NCBI GenBank assembly: GCA_026874595.1
Contig: CM049309.1
Coordinates: forward strand, 7,841,076 to 7,905,075
From: Sipunculus nudus
Lineage: Eukaryota; Annelida; Sipuncula; Golfingiida; Sipunculidae
Direction: 5' to 3'
Length of the DNA: 64,000 nucleotides
Below, piece by piece: positions 1 to 13,400 of the stretch; within the stretch, counting starts at the first letter, position 1, and the number at the start of each line of letters is the position of its first letter. The position numbers were made by a program, and so were the translations under genes. Below the pieces are notes generated by a model. That model made no database searches. It was not told the DNA's origin and was given only the letters and a program-made list of their open reading frames with translations.

Positions 1-965
1 TCTTAATGGAAAAAGTGGATATGCTTAAAAAAAATAGGATTATATATAAACTTAAATGAATTATTCCCTTGAAAGTGAAATAAAGGTATTAGTCCATTCT
101 GTCAACTTGCCAGTCCATCTGTAAATTTTCATATGCATCACAGTATCTCAAAACTTTTACTGTTTTTCTTCATGACAGTCTTGTCAGAGTATTATTTTGC
201 AATCATATATTTAGAACTTTACTATAACCAAGTAGGAGGGCCCCTTTCCTCTTAGCTTTTCATATTCTTATATAAATGAAAAACATTACCATAGAATATT
301 TCTACATCCACCTTCGTGCTGCCCTCACTTTTCCCTTCTCCGAACCCCATCCCAAAGTCAGCCTCAGTAAGCAAGAACAAGATGAATCAGATATATTCAT
401 ACTTTAATATTTTGTATAACTATTCGTCCATAGGTACCTATGTACATGCCAGAAATTATGTCAGTATTGTGTAATATGTAGACATAGTGGGCATCACAAT
501 AATGTACCTTGTCAAGACTAGTCATACAGTCACAAATGTCAAGACTTGTCATACAGTCACAAATTCATAAATCACTTCATCAGCATAGTTAATCATAACA
601 TCATATCTGTCAAATTGAAAGCTTGCAGACTACCATACACTTTAGATCCTTCAACAAATAGCCTTATCATCATTCTACTACTGTTTATTACTGCTGTCAT
701 TGCATTCATATTTGCTCAAATATATCACAATTTTCAACCCCTCCTAAATAAATAAAAAATAAACCACCATATTTGACTCTATTAATCCATCAGTCAGGTA
801 ATTTCATTAATCATTTACTCACATATTACATTACATTCCTTTATAAAAGCCCAACATGTCCATGATATTCATAAGCTTTATCGATTCGATATAGTATCAC
901 AGTGGAGAAACATTCATAGTCCAATCATGATCAGCTGAGCGCCGTGACCCATGGGTCTCTTGTTT
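1..965 (+). mobile_element. Family C-type element, 3' part (5' end outside the window)
   Basis: A stretch at about 46-300 recurs almost unchanged at 55556-55815, where it also precedes a family C 3' end. The 3' end here has the arm TCAGCTGAGC at 931-940, the palindrome GACCCATGGGTC at 946-957, and TCTTGTTT. No coding sequence is seen. Confidence 0.6.
511..564 (+). repeat. 27-base tandem duplication
   Basis: Two copies (511-537 and 538-564) begin GTCAAGACT and end CAGTCACAAAT, with a single A/T difference. Confidence 0.9.
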
Positions 966-1049
966 ATGAATAACTCCATGACTTTTGGATTAGGACACTC
1001 ATTATTAGCCCCTCACAATGAAGTTGTGAAAGGGATATGGTAACACAGC

Positions 1050-1680
1050 TGTTTGTGTGTCTGTCTGTCTGTCCATCTGTCCATCAGACATTGGCTTGTG
1101 GATCGATTTAAAGTCAAACTGTTTGACCAAAACCCTTAATCTTGCACGTAAGGCACTCCAACCCATAGATGAAGAACCCTATCAATTTTTAGGTCAGGGG
1201 GTTAAAGGTCACAGGCAAAGGATACTTCTTGAAAAAGGTTGTGGACCCATTTAAAGCCAAACCTTTTGACCAAAACCTTTCATTTTGCACTTTTTGCTCT
1301 CCCACCATCCATGGATGAAGAACCCTATCGATTTTGAGGTCAAGGGGTCAAAATTCAAGGCCATAGGACCCACTTCTTGAAAAAAGCTTGTGGACCCATT
1401 TTAAGCCAAACAGTTTGTCCAAAACCTTTTATCTTGCATATATGGCTCACCCAAACACTAATGAACAATCCTATCAATTTGAGGTCACGGGGTCTAAGGT
1501 CAAGGCCACAGGACCCAATTCTTGGAAAAGCTTGTGGACCCTTTTAAGGCCAAGCATTTGACCAACACCTTCCTCATCTTGCTCATATGGCTGACCCAAC
1601 CATGGATGAAGAATCCTGTTGAGTTTGAGGTCACAGGGTCAAAGGTCAAGGCCACAGAGCTGCCCTCCTCATTTTCACAC
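1050..1680 (+). repeat. Diverged tandem array of AGGTCA-type monomers
   Basis: About five units of roughly 120-130 bases repeat the order TTGTGGA / TTTAAAGCCAAAC / ATGAAGAACCCTATC / GAGGTCA..GGTCAAGGCCA. A CTGT-rich stretch precedes them at 1051-1085. They are related to the cores of the family A and C elements but more diverged. Confidence 0.75.
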
Positions 1681-2527
1681 TGTGTAATACACCCATTCTA
1701 ATTATGCCCTGTGCAAAGGGATGCTTCACTTTGCGGTGCTCTTGTTTGAAAACAAGGATAGTTCTATTACACAAATGATTTAATCTCCTCCAGAACGGTT
1801 GTGGAGGCTCAGGGAAACAACCAAGGTACAATCCATCAAATTATGAAGGTTAACTAGGTCACTATTGTATGTTTCTGTTTAAAGGTTTCATTATTGATTC
1901 AAAGGGTACCCAAGGCCATCATCATTCACATTCTTTTTGGGGAAAACTTTAAAAAAGTACATTTTTGAAAAGGAAGAAAGTGTCCCTCATAAACATGCAC
2001 AGGTGTTACCTAAATGAAATCACCAGGGCAGAGCTGACCTGTGGTGAAACCATGGTGTTGGTACACTGTGACACACATTTCTTTCAACTTTGATTCATAT
2101 TTAACCTTCACTTACATGGCACTCATGAAAGTTTGACCAAGTTTTGTTTATAATAATGACGGTGGAGCTATTCCCTGAGGGCTGACTGGTATGTTGATAA
2201 TGCCTGTATTTAAGAGACGAGGAAATCTAATCTGATGTTAAGGCATTATATGTAGAGTGTAAGGCTCTGTTCAAAGATAACCAGAAATATACATTTACAG
2301 CTCTGACATGTTTTTAACCTGAGCACCATCAGATTATAACCCAATTTAAATGACCAATATATGTTTGGGGTCTCTTTATCTGATAAAGTTTGGTAATTGA
2401 AAGATGATTTTTGTAAATTTTAATTTACATTTTTATACCCTCTCTTAGAGGGGACATGGCGGTACGGGCACCATTTGTCTATTCATTTCAAACATCGCAG
2501 TAATAACTTATCAGGATGTATATTCAT

Positions 2528-5392
2528 TAGGGTTGGACTGTTACCGGTATATACGGTATTATCACAATATCTGACAGCTACGGTTATCATACCGTCACCT
2601 TTCCTATTATTGCGATACCACAATATCAATTTTGGTTCACAATTTTGGTTCACAAGCAAGCCCTTGAGGTTCAAAATATATTTATTTCAAAGAATCACAT
2701 TTATTTTTATAAACCATATGTATTTGAATACACGCGTGTGGGTGGAACCATGTGCTTACAGACTTCAGGATTAGTCGGAAATGTCCGGAAGTAGCAGGAT
2801 GAATCAGAGAGGACAAAAGCTTGAGAATTCCAGGAGGAAATAACATTATAATGAAAGAGCAATAAATACACACATTTATGCTTTCATTGCATGGAACAAA
2901 AATTTCAACATAAAAGTGTCAACACTGAATCGAACATTCCATACGGGTTGCATATTTTGCCATATAAAATTGAAATGGTATATTTAGCCATGATTGGTAT
3001 GACACGCTCTCCAAAAATTAGCGGGGTTCACTGGCTTTATGTAGCTATAGGAAACTGATGGAAAGTTCTGACAAGCTTGATTCGACGATGGGGGAAGGAC
3101 TTCCCACGCCTCAAGCTTGCACACCTACAGGACATTCATGCAATTAACATCCCTTAATGAGTCTTTCTGTGGTACTGGCATAATAGGTATAAATAATTTT
3201 AATATTTAACCCCTTGTATAAAGTCAAGACTTTAAAGGAGGTCGTTATAAATATAATTGTATCCCCAGACAAAGTCGGGGGATACTATGTTTTCATACCG
3301 GTCCCGCCGCCGCCGCATATAAATCTTGTTGGCACGATAACCCAAAAAATATTTCACGGAACTTTACCAAACTTGGTATATGTATAGATATGGGTAAGAG
3401 GACGATGCCTATTTAAAATGAGGTCATGACCTTTACTAGGAGAGTGTCCTGCGACCTTGAATAGGTCCAATTTGGGGAAAATCACACAAATTCTTTAATA
3501 TCTCAAGAAATCTTGCATTGATTTATCCCAAAATCAAGTTGATGGAAGATCATAGATAGGGTTGTCATGTTCCAGAAACTGGTGGCGCCACCTATTTTCT
3601 TTACTTGTTTTCGTGCCGTTTAATACCCCCAAAATTGCCACCTTACAGTACTGTGAGCATTATAAGTCAAAAACTAATGGACAGATTTCTTTTATATTAT
3701 GCATATACATAGGTATGGGTTATGGGTTATGGGATGATGTTTATTTAAATTGGGGTCATGACCTTTCCTATGAGAGTGGCCTTGACCTTGAATATTGCCA
3801 TATATGGTGAAAATCACACACCTCTTATGATATCTCCAGTGTTGATAGCCATATGGATTTCAAACATGACTTATGTATGGCCCACCACTAAAGTAAGAAC
3901 CCTATAGGTTCTAGGGTCATGAGGTCAAAGGTCAAGGTCACTGGACTGGCATCTTAAAAGATACTGTGGATGCATTTTAAGCCAAACTCTCATCCCAGGT
4001 CTTCCATCTTGAATATATAGCTCACTTGCCAAAAGTGGATGATCCATATCAATTTTGGGGTCACGAGGCCAAAGGTCAAGGCCACAGGAGCTATCTGTCC
4101 AAAAATTAGTTTCTGGATGATAATTCCTGCTTTTATTGATGTATTGATTTCAAACTTGACTTATATATGTCCCATTGAAAAAGCAAGACTCCAATTGATT
4201 TTGGGTTCATGCGGTCAAAGGTCACAGGACACATCTTTCAAAAGATTGTGGATGCATTTTCAGCCAAACAATTCATCTCAGACCTTTCATCTTGACCATA
4301 GAGTTCATCTGCCAATAGAGGAAGACCCCTATCAATTTTCAGGTCACAAGGTCAAAGGTGAAGGTCACAGGAGCCATCTGTCAAAAAATTTGTTTCTGGA
4401 TGATAATTCCTTCTTTTATTGATGTATGGATTTCAAACTTGACTTGTATTTGACCCATTGGAAAAGCAAGACCCGAATTGATTTTGGGGTCATGAGGTCA
4501 AAGGTCAAGTTCACAGGAAACATCTTTAAAAAGATTGTGGATGCATTTTCAGCCAAACAATTCATCTCAGATCTTTCATCTTGCACATATAGTTCACCTG
4601 CCAAGAGTGGAAGACCCCTATTAATTTTGAGGTCAAAGGTGAAGGTCACAGGAGCCATCTGTCCATAAATTAGTTTCTGGATGATAATTCCTGCTTTTAT
4701 TAATGTATGGATTTCAAACTTGACTTGTATATGTCCTTTTGGAAAAGCAAGACCCAAATTGATTTTGGGGTCATGAGGTCAAAGGTCAAGGTCACAGGAC
4801 ACATCTTTAAAAAGATGTGGATGCATTTTCAGCCAAACATTTCATCTCAGATCTTTCTTCTTGCACATATAGTTCACCTACCAAGAGAGGAAGAACCCTA
4901 TCAAATTTGAGGTCACAAGGTCAAAGGTTAAGGTCACAGGAGCCATCTGTCCAAAAATTAGTTTCTGGATGATAATTCCTGCTTTATTGATGTATAGATT
5001 TCAAACTTGACTTGTATATGTCCCATTGGAAAAGCAAGACCCAAATTGATTTTTGGGTCATGAGGTCAAAGGTCAAGGTCACAGGACACATCTTTAAAAA
5101 GATCAAGGTCACAGGATCAACATCTTCAACAAGACTGTGGATTGATAGATGGAAGAAACAATAAATATGCCAAGTGTCAGTATATGCTGCTAAAAATGGG
5201 GGCCTATTCTTAAAGGGGGGGGGCTACTATGTCTGGGGATACTCTGGCACCTGCGGTGCCAAGAAATGTCTAGTTATTGATGGCCTATTAATGCCATTAT
5301 ATATAATTAAAAAATATTGCAATATCATGGTATATCGCGATAAAATTTTAATAATTATCATTATGTCAAAAACCCATATCGTCCCAACACTA
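2528..5392. mobile_element. hAT-type transposon remnant with 8-base target duplication
   Basis: The left end reads TAGGGTTGGAC and the right end GTCCCAACACTA, which are inverted and imperfect. Both are flanked by the identical octamer ATATTCAT (2520-2527 and 5393-5400), the target-site size made by hAT transposases. The left interior (2540-2640) and right interior (5290-5390) contain GATA/TATCG-rich sequence often seen near such ends. A family A element (3259-5275) occupies most of the interior. No transposase reading frame remains, so this is a non-autonomous or deleted copy. The right-hand remnant outside the insert is only about 115 bases. Confidence 0.8.
3259..5275 (+). mobile_element. 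Family A Helentron-like element, copy 1
   Basis: The 5' hairpin at 3259-3285 has arms GTATCCCC.GAC and GTC.GGGGATAC. The interior has a GCCGCC run at 3305-3316, one GGTGGCGCCACC palindrome at about 3580, then AGGTCA-type monomers from 3890 to 5120 in a roughly 280-base period. The 3' end has GTCTGGGGATAC (5231-5242), the inverse of the 5' arm; the hairpin GGCACCTGCGGTGCC (5246-5260); and CTAGTT (5270-5275). No protein is encoded. Arms, hairpin and terminus together match the known layout of Helentron-associated interspersed elements. It is nested in the hAT element. Confidence 0.82.
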
Positions 5393-5400
5393 ATATTCAT

Positions 5401-8400
5401 GTTTGGCAAATTCCATACATTAAATGAGATCAGAGGTCACCAGACTTCTTTGTTTTATCTCTGTGATAACTAATTTGGAATATGATGGATTTTGATGAAA
5501 CTCAAAGAAATATTTAGTTTCCCTAAGTTTGATTTCTGGCAAAATCTATGTATATTTCATGAGGTCAGAGCTCCATAGACTTCTTGGTGGTATTTGCTAT
5601 ATGATAAAGATGAATTTTTTAGTTTTTCCTGACATTCTGTATGAATGTTAAACCATTAAAGTAACTCCCCTTGGTTCAGTGACTGTTGTCTGTATTTAAT
5701 CAGGTCAAAATTCTCAGGACAAGAAGCCGGCTTATTATATTCTCTTGCAGTGCTCATAACATCTTGTTTTCGGTGTCAAGCTATAGAATGCAATACACTG
5801 TCTTAAGCCAAAGTGAAACAAATGTTTTATCTATATGGCAGGTGTATCTCATTAGTGTCTCCATTTACAGGTAGGTATATAACTATAAGCTCAGCCCCTC
5901 TGGCTAACCTTTTACAAGTACACAATATTTGCATAACCACAATTTAGATCCATTTCTAATTAAGGGGACAGGTGTGTCATTAATGATCTCCTCCGCTGAT
6001 TTGGTTGTGCGTGTGCTGAGCTGATTTTTAATTTCTGTGAGCTTATGAGATGATGTTGCATCGTCCATAGTCCGTACGTTTACCCATTCTATCTAAAAAA
6101 ATGGCAGGAACTAACATCAATAAATTTTATGCAAAAAAATTAGACATCTGAAAATCTCTATCAGATTTTGGCTATCTGCATTGACTTGGATTTTACAGGG
6201 AATAAGCTAAATAACCTTTAAAAATCTTCTTCTCTGAAAGTGTCCAGTCAAATTGTTCAATATTTCACAAAATAATCCCTGAAACAATCTCTCTCAAGTT
6301 TGTTTGAGTGGTTCCAGTTCAGTGATTTTTGGCTGAGTTACAAATAAGCATACTTAAACTGCAATCTCATTAAATGGCAGGAGCTATCATCATCAAATTT
6401 TTTGCAAATGTTGGTCTAATGAGTGTATTGTACCACGTATTGTAACCCGAAAGCCATATTGCCTGAAGTAAAACAGTCTTTATTATTGCTGAATTGTTTA
6501 ATTGTTCACAAGAATTATCCTAGGGTAAGGTTCTCTCAGTTATATAAGAATAGATAGGGTTCACTCGGGTTGGTCTTGTGGCCAAGTATGCATATACCAA
6601 ACTGAGGGCTGCTATAGTCTTCTGTAAGCTGTTGTAACATCATAAAATTTTGTAAAATTGCACAAAAATTATTCATATGTGGCCTTTGGTCAAGTTTACT
6701 TAAATGAATTTTGGCTGAATTATGGTACCTTTAACAATGAAAGGACTGTGAGATACTTTGGTGAAAAAGCTAGTAGATTTGTAGTGACAGACTGAGCTCT
6801 GTGGCTATGTAAGCAAAGCTGGTAAGGTAACATAAATAATTAGTGTCCATATCCAGCTTATGTGTAAGATAAATCCATGGATAAAATATATCTCTATTCT
6901 TAATTTCCTTTTAATGGGCATCTGATATTATTTCAATCATTTGGATAAAAAAAAATCTTATGAATATGTCAGCTTGAAAAAAAATTGTAGCCAAAGCCTT
7001 TCAGTATGTGTAAACAGAATTACTAACAGAAGTATGTGCTACCACCCTGTCTTAAGGTCAAAACAAAAATGATGTGAATATGCATGTGTATATGTATGTC
7101 CATATACTTAAATTTCCACTGTATTAAAATGGGATAGCTAAACTTTCAGCCATTTTTTCAAGGGAAAATGAGATAAATAGATGAATTATATCTATAAATT
7201 ACATACCAAAGTAACTTAGCCACTTAAATCATGCCACGGGGCTCCCTGCTGTTATGTTGCATCGTACTCACAACATTGGCTCTGTACTTACCAGATGAAC
7301 CAGTGCCAGCTCAAAAAAATATTAAAATTGTGGCATGTAGAATGAAAATAGTAGGTAATGCCTCAAGAGAACATACAAACACTTTTAAAATAAAGAAACT
7401 GTGGTGAATAGGGTGGTTTTTGCTGTCATCTCAATTTTCCATTTCTGAATTGTGGAACGGTGTGCTTTTAAAGATCGATTGACATTTAACTCAGAGACCA
7501 GGTGCCGCAAGTGTTGCATAAGCGAAAATTATATTCCAAGTCCTCAAATAAATCAAGGAAAATTTAAAAATGAAAGTAAAGTTCCTGTTTGCTGGTCAGA
7601 GTTATTTGTAAAATTTGATTTTCAAAATGGAATTTAATCACTTAGTTATCAACTGCAGAAAACCTGAGGTACCAAACTTTCAAGAAAATGCTTAAAACCA
7701 GTTTTTGCTGGTATTACTTGAATTATACAGTACCATAAACAAATAATGAAGAAATTAGACAAAGTTTTTTATAGTGAAACAATAACTCCATGCAAGAAAA
7801 TCAAGGAATTAAGTTAACATTGAACAGATATGATTAAATCAATTAGTCAAACAACTCTGGAGCAAAAGAAGTTGTTCATATTACAAGTTAACATTTTATG
7901 GGTAAACCTCTGTAATACACTTAAATGTTGATAATCTGATCAATAAAAGAAGAAAACCCTTACTGGAATAATGATGAATTTGGATTTTATTATTTAGAAT
8001 GATAATCACTTGAATGTTTTCTCCTATATTTTCAATAAGAAATGTGACAGTTTTCTCCTATATTTTCAATAAGAAATGTGACAAACTAGTATCTTTATTA
8101 AAGCTGTCCTGAGAAATTTTGTTGTGTACATGGAGATGCATTTAATACCAGTAGTAGACATTCCATCACAAAAAAAAAGAAAGATGTTTTAATCATGGTT
8201 CCCACAGGTCATTCAATATTTGTGAAGAAGCAGAACTTAAAAGAGTATTGTTGTATGGAAAATTCAGAAAAAAAGTGTACTTTATGTGGCGTGTAGCCCA
8301 TCCAACCAGTTCCATCCAATGTACAGCAAGTAATCTTCAGTGTTCCTCCATGCTTAAAAATCCTTGAAATTCTATCAGTTTGTATATGTATTTTTAGGGG

Positions 8401-10134
8401 TTTAACAATGCAACCCCTCAATCAAATTGTGATCGATTCTAAACCTCTGAATCTCACCCTAAAACTCTGTGAGCTGTCAATTTTGATGGAGCACACTGCA
8501 ATGTCGAGACTGTTTATTGTGTATGTGCTGAAGATATAGTTTCAGCTTACCCTGGTTAAGCGAAGCACTCACATAGATACAAAAATGATAGCAATAAACA
8601 GGGGGCAACCTATATTTTTCTTCTCTTGCTTAAATCAACTAACATAAGTTGTGATAAAATATTAAATTATATTTAAAAGAAAGTATGAAATTACTACTTA
8701 CAAATAATTGAATCTAAGGGGTAGAATTGATTAATTAAATAGATTCAAAGTCCACTCATAATTCAGAGGCCTATTTATTTTTCAAAACCTGTAATTTTTA
8801 CTTAATTTCTAATAATCTGTAAGTTTTAGACAATGTGTTTTGTTTCTACAATATGACCAATTAAATTAAGTCCTAAGTTCAGTTCCAGATTACATTGAAT
8901 CTGGACACCAGAGTCCTGGGTTTCATATGTGGATACCATGCATAGTCCTTTGTTAAATTCCAGATAATGGCTGTGACTTATGGAAATGCCCCAATTACAG
9001 AAAACCAAAAATATGTCAAAATATTAATTACAATAAATGTCCTTGTATGATTTGTCTAAAGTGCCCAACTGAAAACTTTTCACACACCTTACACTAGTGT
9101 TTCAGGCTAGCAATTTAAAGTTTCGGTACAAAAGGTTGTCATAACCAAACATGACACAGCAAGTTTTACCTTAATTTCACTGTAATGTCATCATCTTCAT
9201 TTAGGTGATTACGCCAGGTTAATGTTATTAGTATTTAAAAGCTGAAAAATCTGTCAGTTAATCTCTGTGTGTTATTGATACCAAACATGGAACTGTGTCT
9301 TTGTTGCGAGGGTATGTACCAGTGGCAACCACATTTGTTTCTTCTTTGACCATAAGAGAGAGAAAAGATATTTCATTTGACAAGTACTTATTTATCAGTG
9401 GCATGGGATTCCGATTCAATAGAGAAGGTTCAATTTGTGGAAACAATGGTTATAGGGTGAGTACATTTAGGGGACCACGGAACGACACTGGTGTTGAACT
9501 TGTCTGTTGTCAGGAACAGTTACCGATGATAGCTATAAATCAGTGGGTTGATCCAACTGCCATTATTATGAAGTGAGAAACAATAGTCAAGCGTCATAAA
9601 TCCGACAGTGTAATCCAACATTTGAGATGACTCGCTGGGTCTTTGGGATTAATATTTGGAAGGAAATAGCTGGGCATGGCAGAGCATTTCATGGGGCTGT
9701 TCCCAAGAATGTTTACTGTAGTCTGTCAGGAGCATGAAAAACAGGCGCGGGGATTCATAAATCCCACACCCGGCTATCAGAAATTCAAGATGATTTAGCC
9801 AGTCTTCAGAGTTTGTATTTGGCTAAATGTCTCAGCACGACTACAGATTTCATGGGGCAGTTCATGCGACTGTTTGAGCTGGGCTGTCCCTGCCTAATGA
9901 GATGTCAGAAGCATAATGATGGACCTGGTCTGACACACCAAGGGGCAGCTTTTCGGGAAATATTGCTGGTTTTTCTCACAAAATATTGTTGTCCATGGCA
10001 CAAAGTTCTTGCTCCCAGTTGTTGCTCCTTGCATAAAGATGGTTTTCTTCAAACAATTTTTTAAAAAGTTGCTCATGGGTTGTCCCTTATGTTTAATAAT
10101 TGTCCTTAGTTATTTGTTATCCCCAAATCCAAGT
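5401..10134. other. No gene seen; AT-rich unique-looking DNA
   Basis: No conserved coding segment or RNA gene is recognised on either strand. The only clear structure is a short tandem duplication at 8016-8083. This could be intron of the Smad gene or intergenic DNA. Confidence 0.6.
8016..8083 (+). repeat. Perfect 34-base tandem duplication
   Basis: The unit 8016-8049, beginning GTTTTCTCCTATATTTTC and ending AATGTGACA, is repeated without change at 8050-8083. This implies a recent event. Confidence 0.95.
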
Positions 10135-10186
10135 ATATAGCTCCTGACCAGCGCAGTCAAATGTCTGCACTGGTCAAGTGCTATAT
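10135..10186. repeat. Long hairpin (interrupted inverted repeat)
   Basis: The stem pairs ATATAGC and TGACCAGCGCAG on the left with CTGCACTGGTCA and GCTATAT on the right around an 8-base loop (10157-10164), with one mismatch and a short internal bulge. Its size and form resemble the 5' hairpins of the Helentron-like elements elsewhere in the window, but no partner 3' end was found. Confidence 0.75.
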
Positions 10187-10284
10187 GCATATATTCAAGT
10201 GGCTTTCCCAGTGGTGTTTATGTTCAAAATGGATTGACAGTCCAAAATTTTTGGGCTTATGGTGCATATGTTACACCCAAAATG

Positions 10285-10445
10285 TGAAATTGCCCATTTC
10301 ATGAAATGCAGAAATTTCGGTTTTAAATGTGCCCATTACATGAAATTGGCAACAGTTTTCTTGTCCATTTCATGAAATTAGCAGCTGTTTTAAAAAGCTC
10401 ATTTCATGAACTGGGCAAACCAATGGCCCTTTCCATGAAATGGGC
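10285..10445. repeat. Cluster of five palindromic CATTTCATGAAATG motifs
   Basis: Variants of GCCCATTTCATGAAATGGGC recur at about 10291, 10331, 10363, 10399 and 10428, spaced about 30-40 bases. They lie just downstream of the 10135 hairpin, so the two may belong to one degraded element. Confidence 0.7.
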
Positions 10446-13400
10446 AAAATTCCAAAAGTAATTTTGTTTGGCCCCCCACATGTTATAAACACATACATAG
10501 ACATAGAAAGAACAAACAGCCTGTACATGTGCGGTTGGATCAGCATTTTCTGGTCCATTGTTATGAAAGATTCAAGGGATTATCTTTAGTTAAAAGATGT
10601 CAGCTATGCGAATAGGCCCCTTTAAGGGTGAAGTGTCATTTTCTATTTAAACATGCAATAGGTGAAAACCCCGATGACTTCACCTTTTCTCTCTGATTTG
10701 GCTTCTCAGTATTTGCTTTATATCAAATTCATTAAAGTGACCTGACCTGTGTGCCACTAAAATAAAGAGATGTGAGTGGCATTGCCTAAATATTTCAGTT
10801 ATCTTCTACCGGTCGAGCACCTGTACATGAATGATTAAAACTCTACCAAACAGTGTGTGTATATTTATATTTTTTTAACTGGTGGCTCTGTCTATTGAAT
10901 GAGGATGAAGGTATCTATATGATAAGAATCATATGTTATTATTGATCCTACTGGATTTCAGGTTTTATATGTACAGGGTTAGGAATAATCTTAAAGTAAT
11001 TACCTGTCATTAATACCTTTGAGCGAACCTCAGGTTCCAATGAGATTTCACAATTATGCCATTGAGACACCATTGGGGTTTGAACCTTTGACCTTCTGTT
11101 TCCCTCCTACCCAGTATGTATATATTTTCCTTCATGACGGAAAACAGATTTCTTAACCTTTAGTTAGAAAACACTGTTGTCCTGAATTCTTCAAGTTTGA
11201 GATTAATATGTCTCACTCCTAGCAGAATCTTTGTCGGAAGCATTATTTGTGGGTGTAAATAATCTGTAGGTTCACTAGATCAGAACTGATTTCTTTGTGC
11301 CATCAGCAGGAATGTGACAGATTGTTCTTATAAAAACTGATTCTGTGGCATTACAAACACCTGTCGCATGATTCAGTGACAGGGATAGTATCATCGGTTG
11401 GAATTTTATCGTATAGTTTTGGTGATACAATGTTGGTTGTAAGTTCCAGGAGCAGCAGATTTCTTGGTGATGATGTAACGATGGTTTACTCCTTTTTCTT
11501 CATGTACAACAGTTTCTGAAATTCTTCCAACCACTAACTTTGTGATAATAACTTTACTTGCTGGCTATGATCCTATTTAAAAAATTCTTCTCTATCTAAA
11601 TGTAACTAAAAGTACCTGAATGTAAACTCTAATTCTTAACTCTTAATCTTAACTCTGATTGTCCCTACCCTGGGTGACTCATATATATATAGAAAGTAAG
11701 GACACTACAAATAAGTGAACATTTCTCCCTCTCAGGTGAATTATACCCTGATGATTATTCTTCCTGCCAGTTTGCTAATCTCGGTGTGCTAAATTTCAAA
11801 GACAATTAATTAATTGGTTTACCCTTGAGAGACTACCTTGACACTCTCACTAATTTACTCACATGAACGTTTGTGCTGTTAGCTTGGAAGAGAGTCCAGA
11901 CACAATAATACATAATTGCAATAATAAATGATATAATGCTAATTCTGTGAAATAACTGGTTTGCTATACTGTATTGAACTGGCCATTTGAAAAGTGTAAA
12001 TGAAGTAAAAGCATATTTGTAATAATAAAATAAATAAATAAACTAAGAACAATAATTATAGTTACATCAGTGAACTAAGTAAGGATTACTGATTGATTTA
12101 TCCCTAAACTTGAAATTTTGGTTCCTTATCTAAAATCTTACTATCAGTATTTTATTACTTGGTAATAATAGGATTGTTCTCCTGTGGCTCTTAAAAATTA
12201 TCCTCTAGATGTACAGGATTCTCATATGCATGGAGTACATATGGATGAATGTCGCTCCCCAATCAACCCAAACTTCTCTTGTTGCCCTTGGTTCCGGTCA
12301 CCAGTTGGTCGAATTGGCTTGTTTTGGCCCTTGGCCTATGGCATCATCAGCAAAATTACAGCCAAATAGCACTTTGGGCAGGGTGCTTGGCAGGCTAAAA
12401 CTTCTTTCGACATTCAGCATTATTCTTTTGACTACAGTTGTAATAACACATTGTCTCACAGTATTATACTGATTGTAATTCTCACTGAGATACAGTACAC
12501 TTTATGATACTGGTTATAGTGTATTATAGTTGAGATTATAAGCCAGTATCTACATCCTTCATGACATCTTGGTCACAGACACTTGGTGCAGAGAATAAAT
12601 AAGAGCTATGTCCTGGGCTTACAAAGATAGCCTGTCAGGATCCTAATTAGACTACCTTGTGTCACCATTCACAAACACTGGTGTGCTGCAGAACAAAAAC
12701 TGCCCTAATACCAGTGAATGACCTGGTCTCCTCACAATGATATACATTATTCCATTTAATGGAAATTACATATTTTTGTGATGCCGATATATACTCCTAG
12801 ATTTGATGGACCGTTCCTTGGGTGTGACCCTAATCCTACATAAAATGTCATCAAAATCTGTTCATAATTTATTGCATAACATTGGTAAGAGACAAACAAA
12901 GTAAAGATGGAAAATATATAAACTGGCTGCTTGATGGAGGTATAATAGTGGCTGTGACATATATGATTAATCTTAACATAGAAAAAACTGTAGTATACAC
13001 AGTAGTGTATACAGTAGCTTGCCTATTATGTGGCAGTCTCAGGTGACAAGGTTTTTGTTCAGATGGTTGATTGTCTGGATTAACAGTAAGCAGTTGAGTG
13101 TATGTAAAATGCCATCAGTGTCATCAACTTCATCGGGTACATTAGACCATAACTGGCTTGAAAGAAATTGTGTTAGTATACCATATTCCACCTTACCATC
13201 TCCGAAAGTGTTACTCTCACCAGGATAAGCTGAATTTGAATACTTTTGTATAATATGGACTGGTACCTTCATCAAGCATATATCAACTCAATACTGTAGA
13301 TTTACCATTTTGTGTCACCCTCATCCTGTCCACTGACAGCTGCATTAAAAGCAGGTCTTAAAATGTTTTGACTTAAATTATGGATATTTACACCTCTGCC

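Noticed and set aside
4416-4910. Several overlapping open frames on both strands in the AGGTCA arrays
   Set aside because: They repeat with the monomers and encode the same short peptides in each unit, an effect of the tandem repeat and not coding constraint.
9295-9576. 93-residue open frame considered as a gene
   Set aside because: It has no recognised motif, no splice-site context and an overlapping open frame on the other strand. Support is insufficient.
12184-12472. Overlapping open frames of 61 and 87 residues, considered as an exon of an upstream Smad region
   Set aside because: The translation does not contain MH1 or linker signatures and the sequence is not flanked by convincing splice sites.
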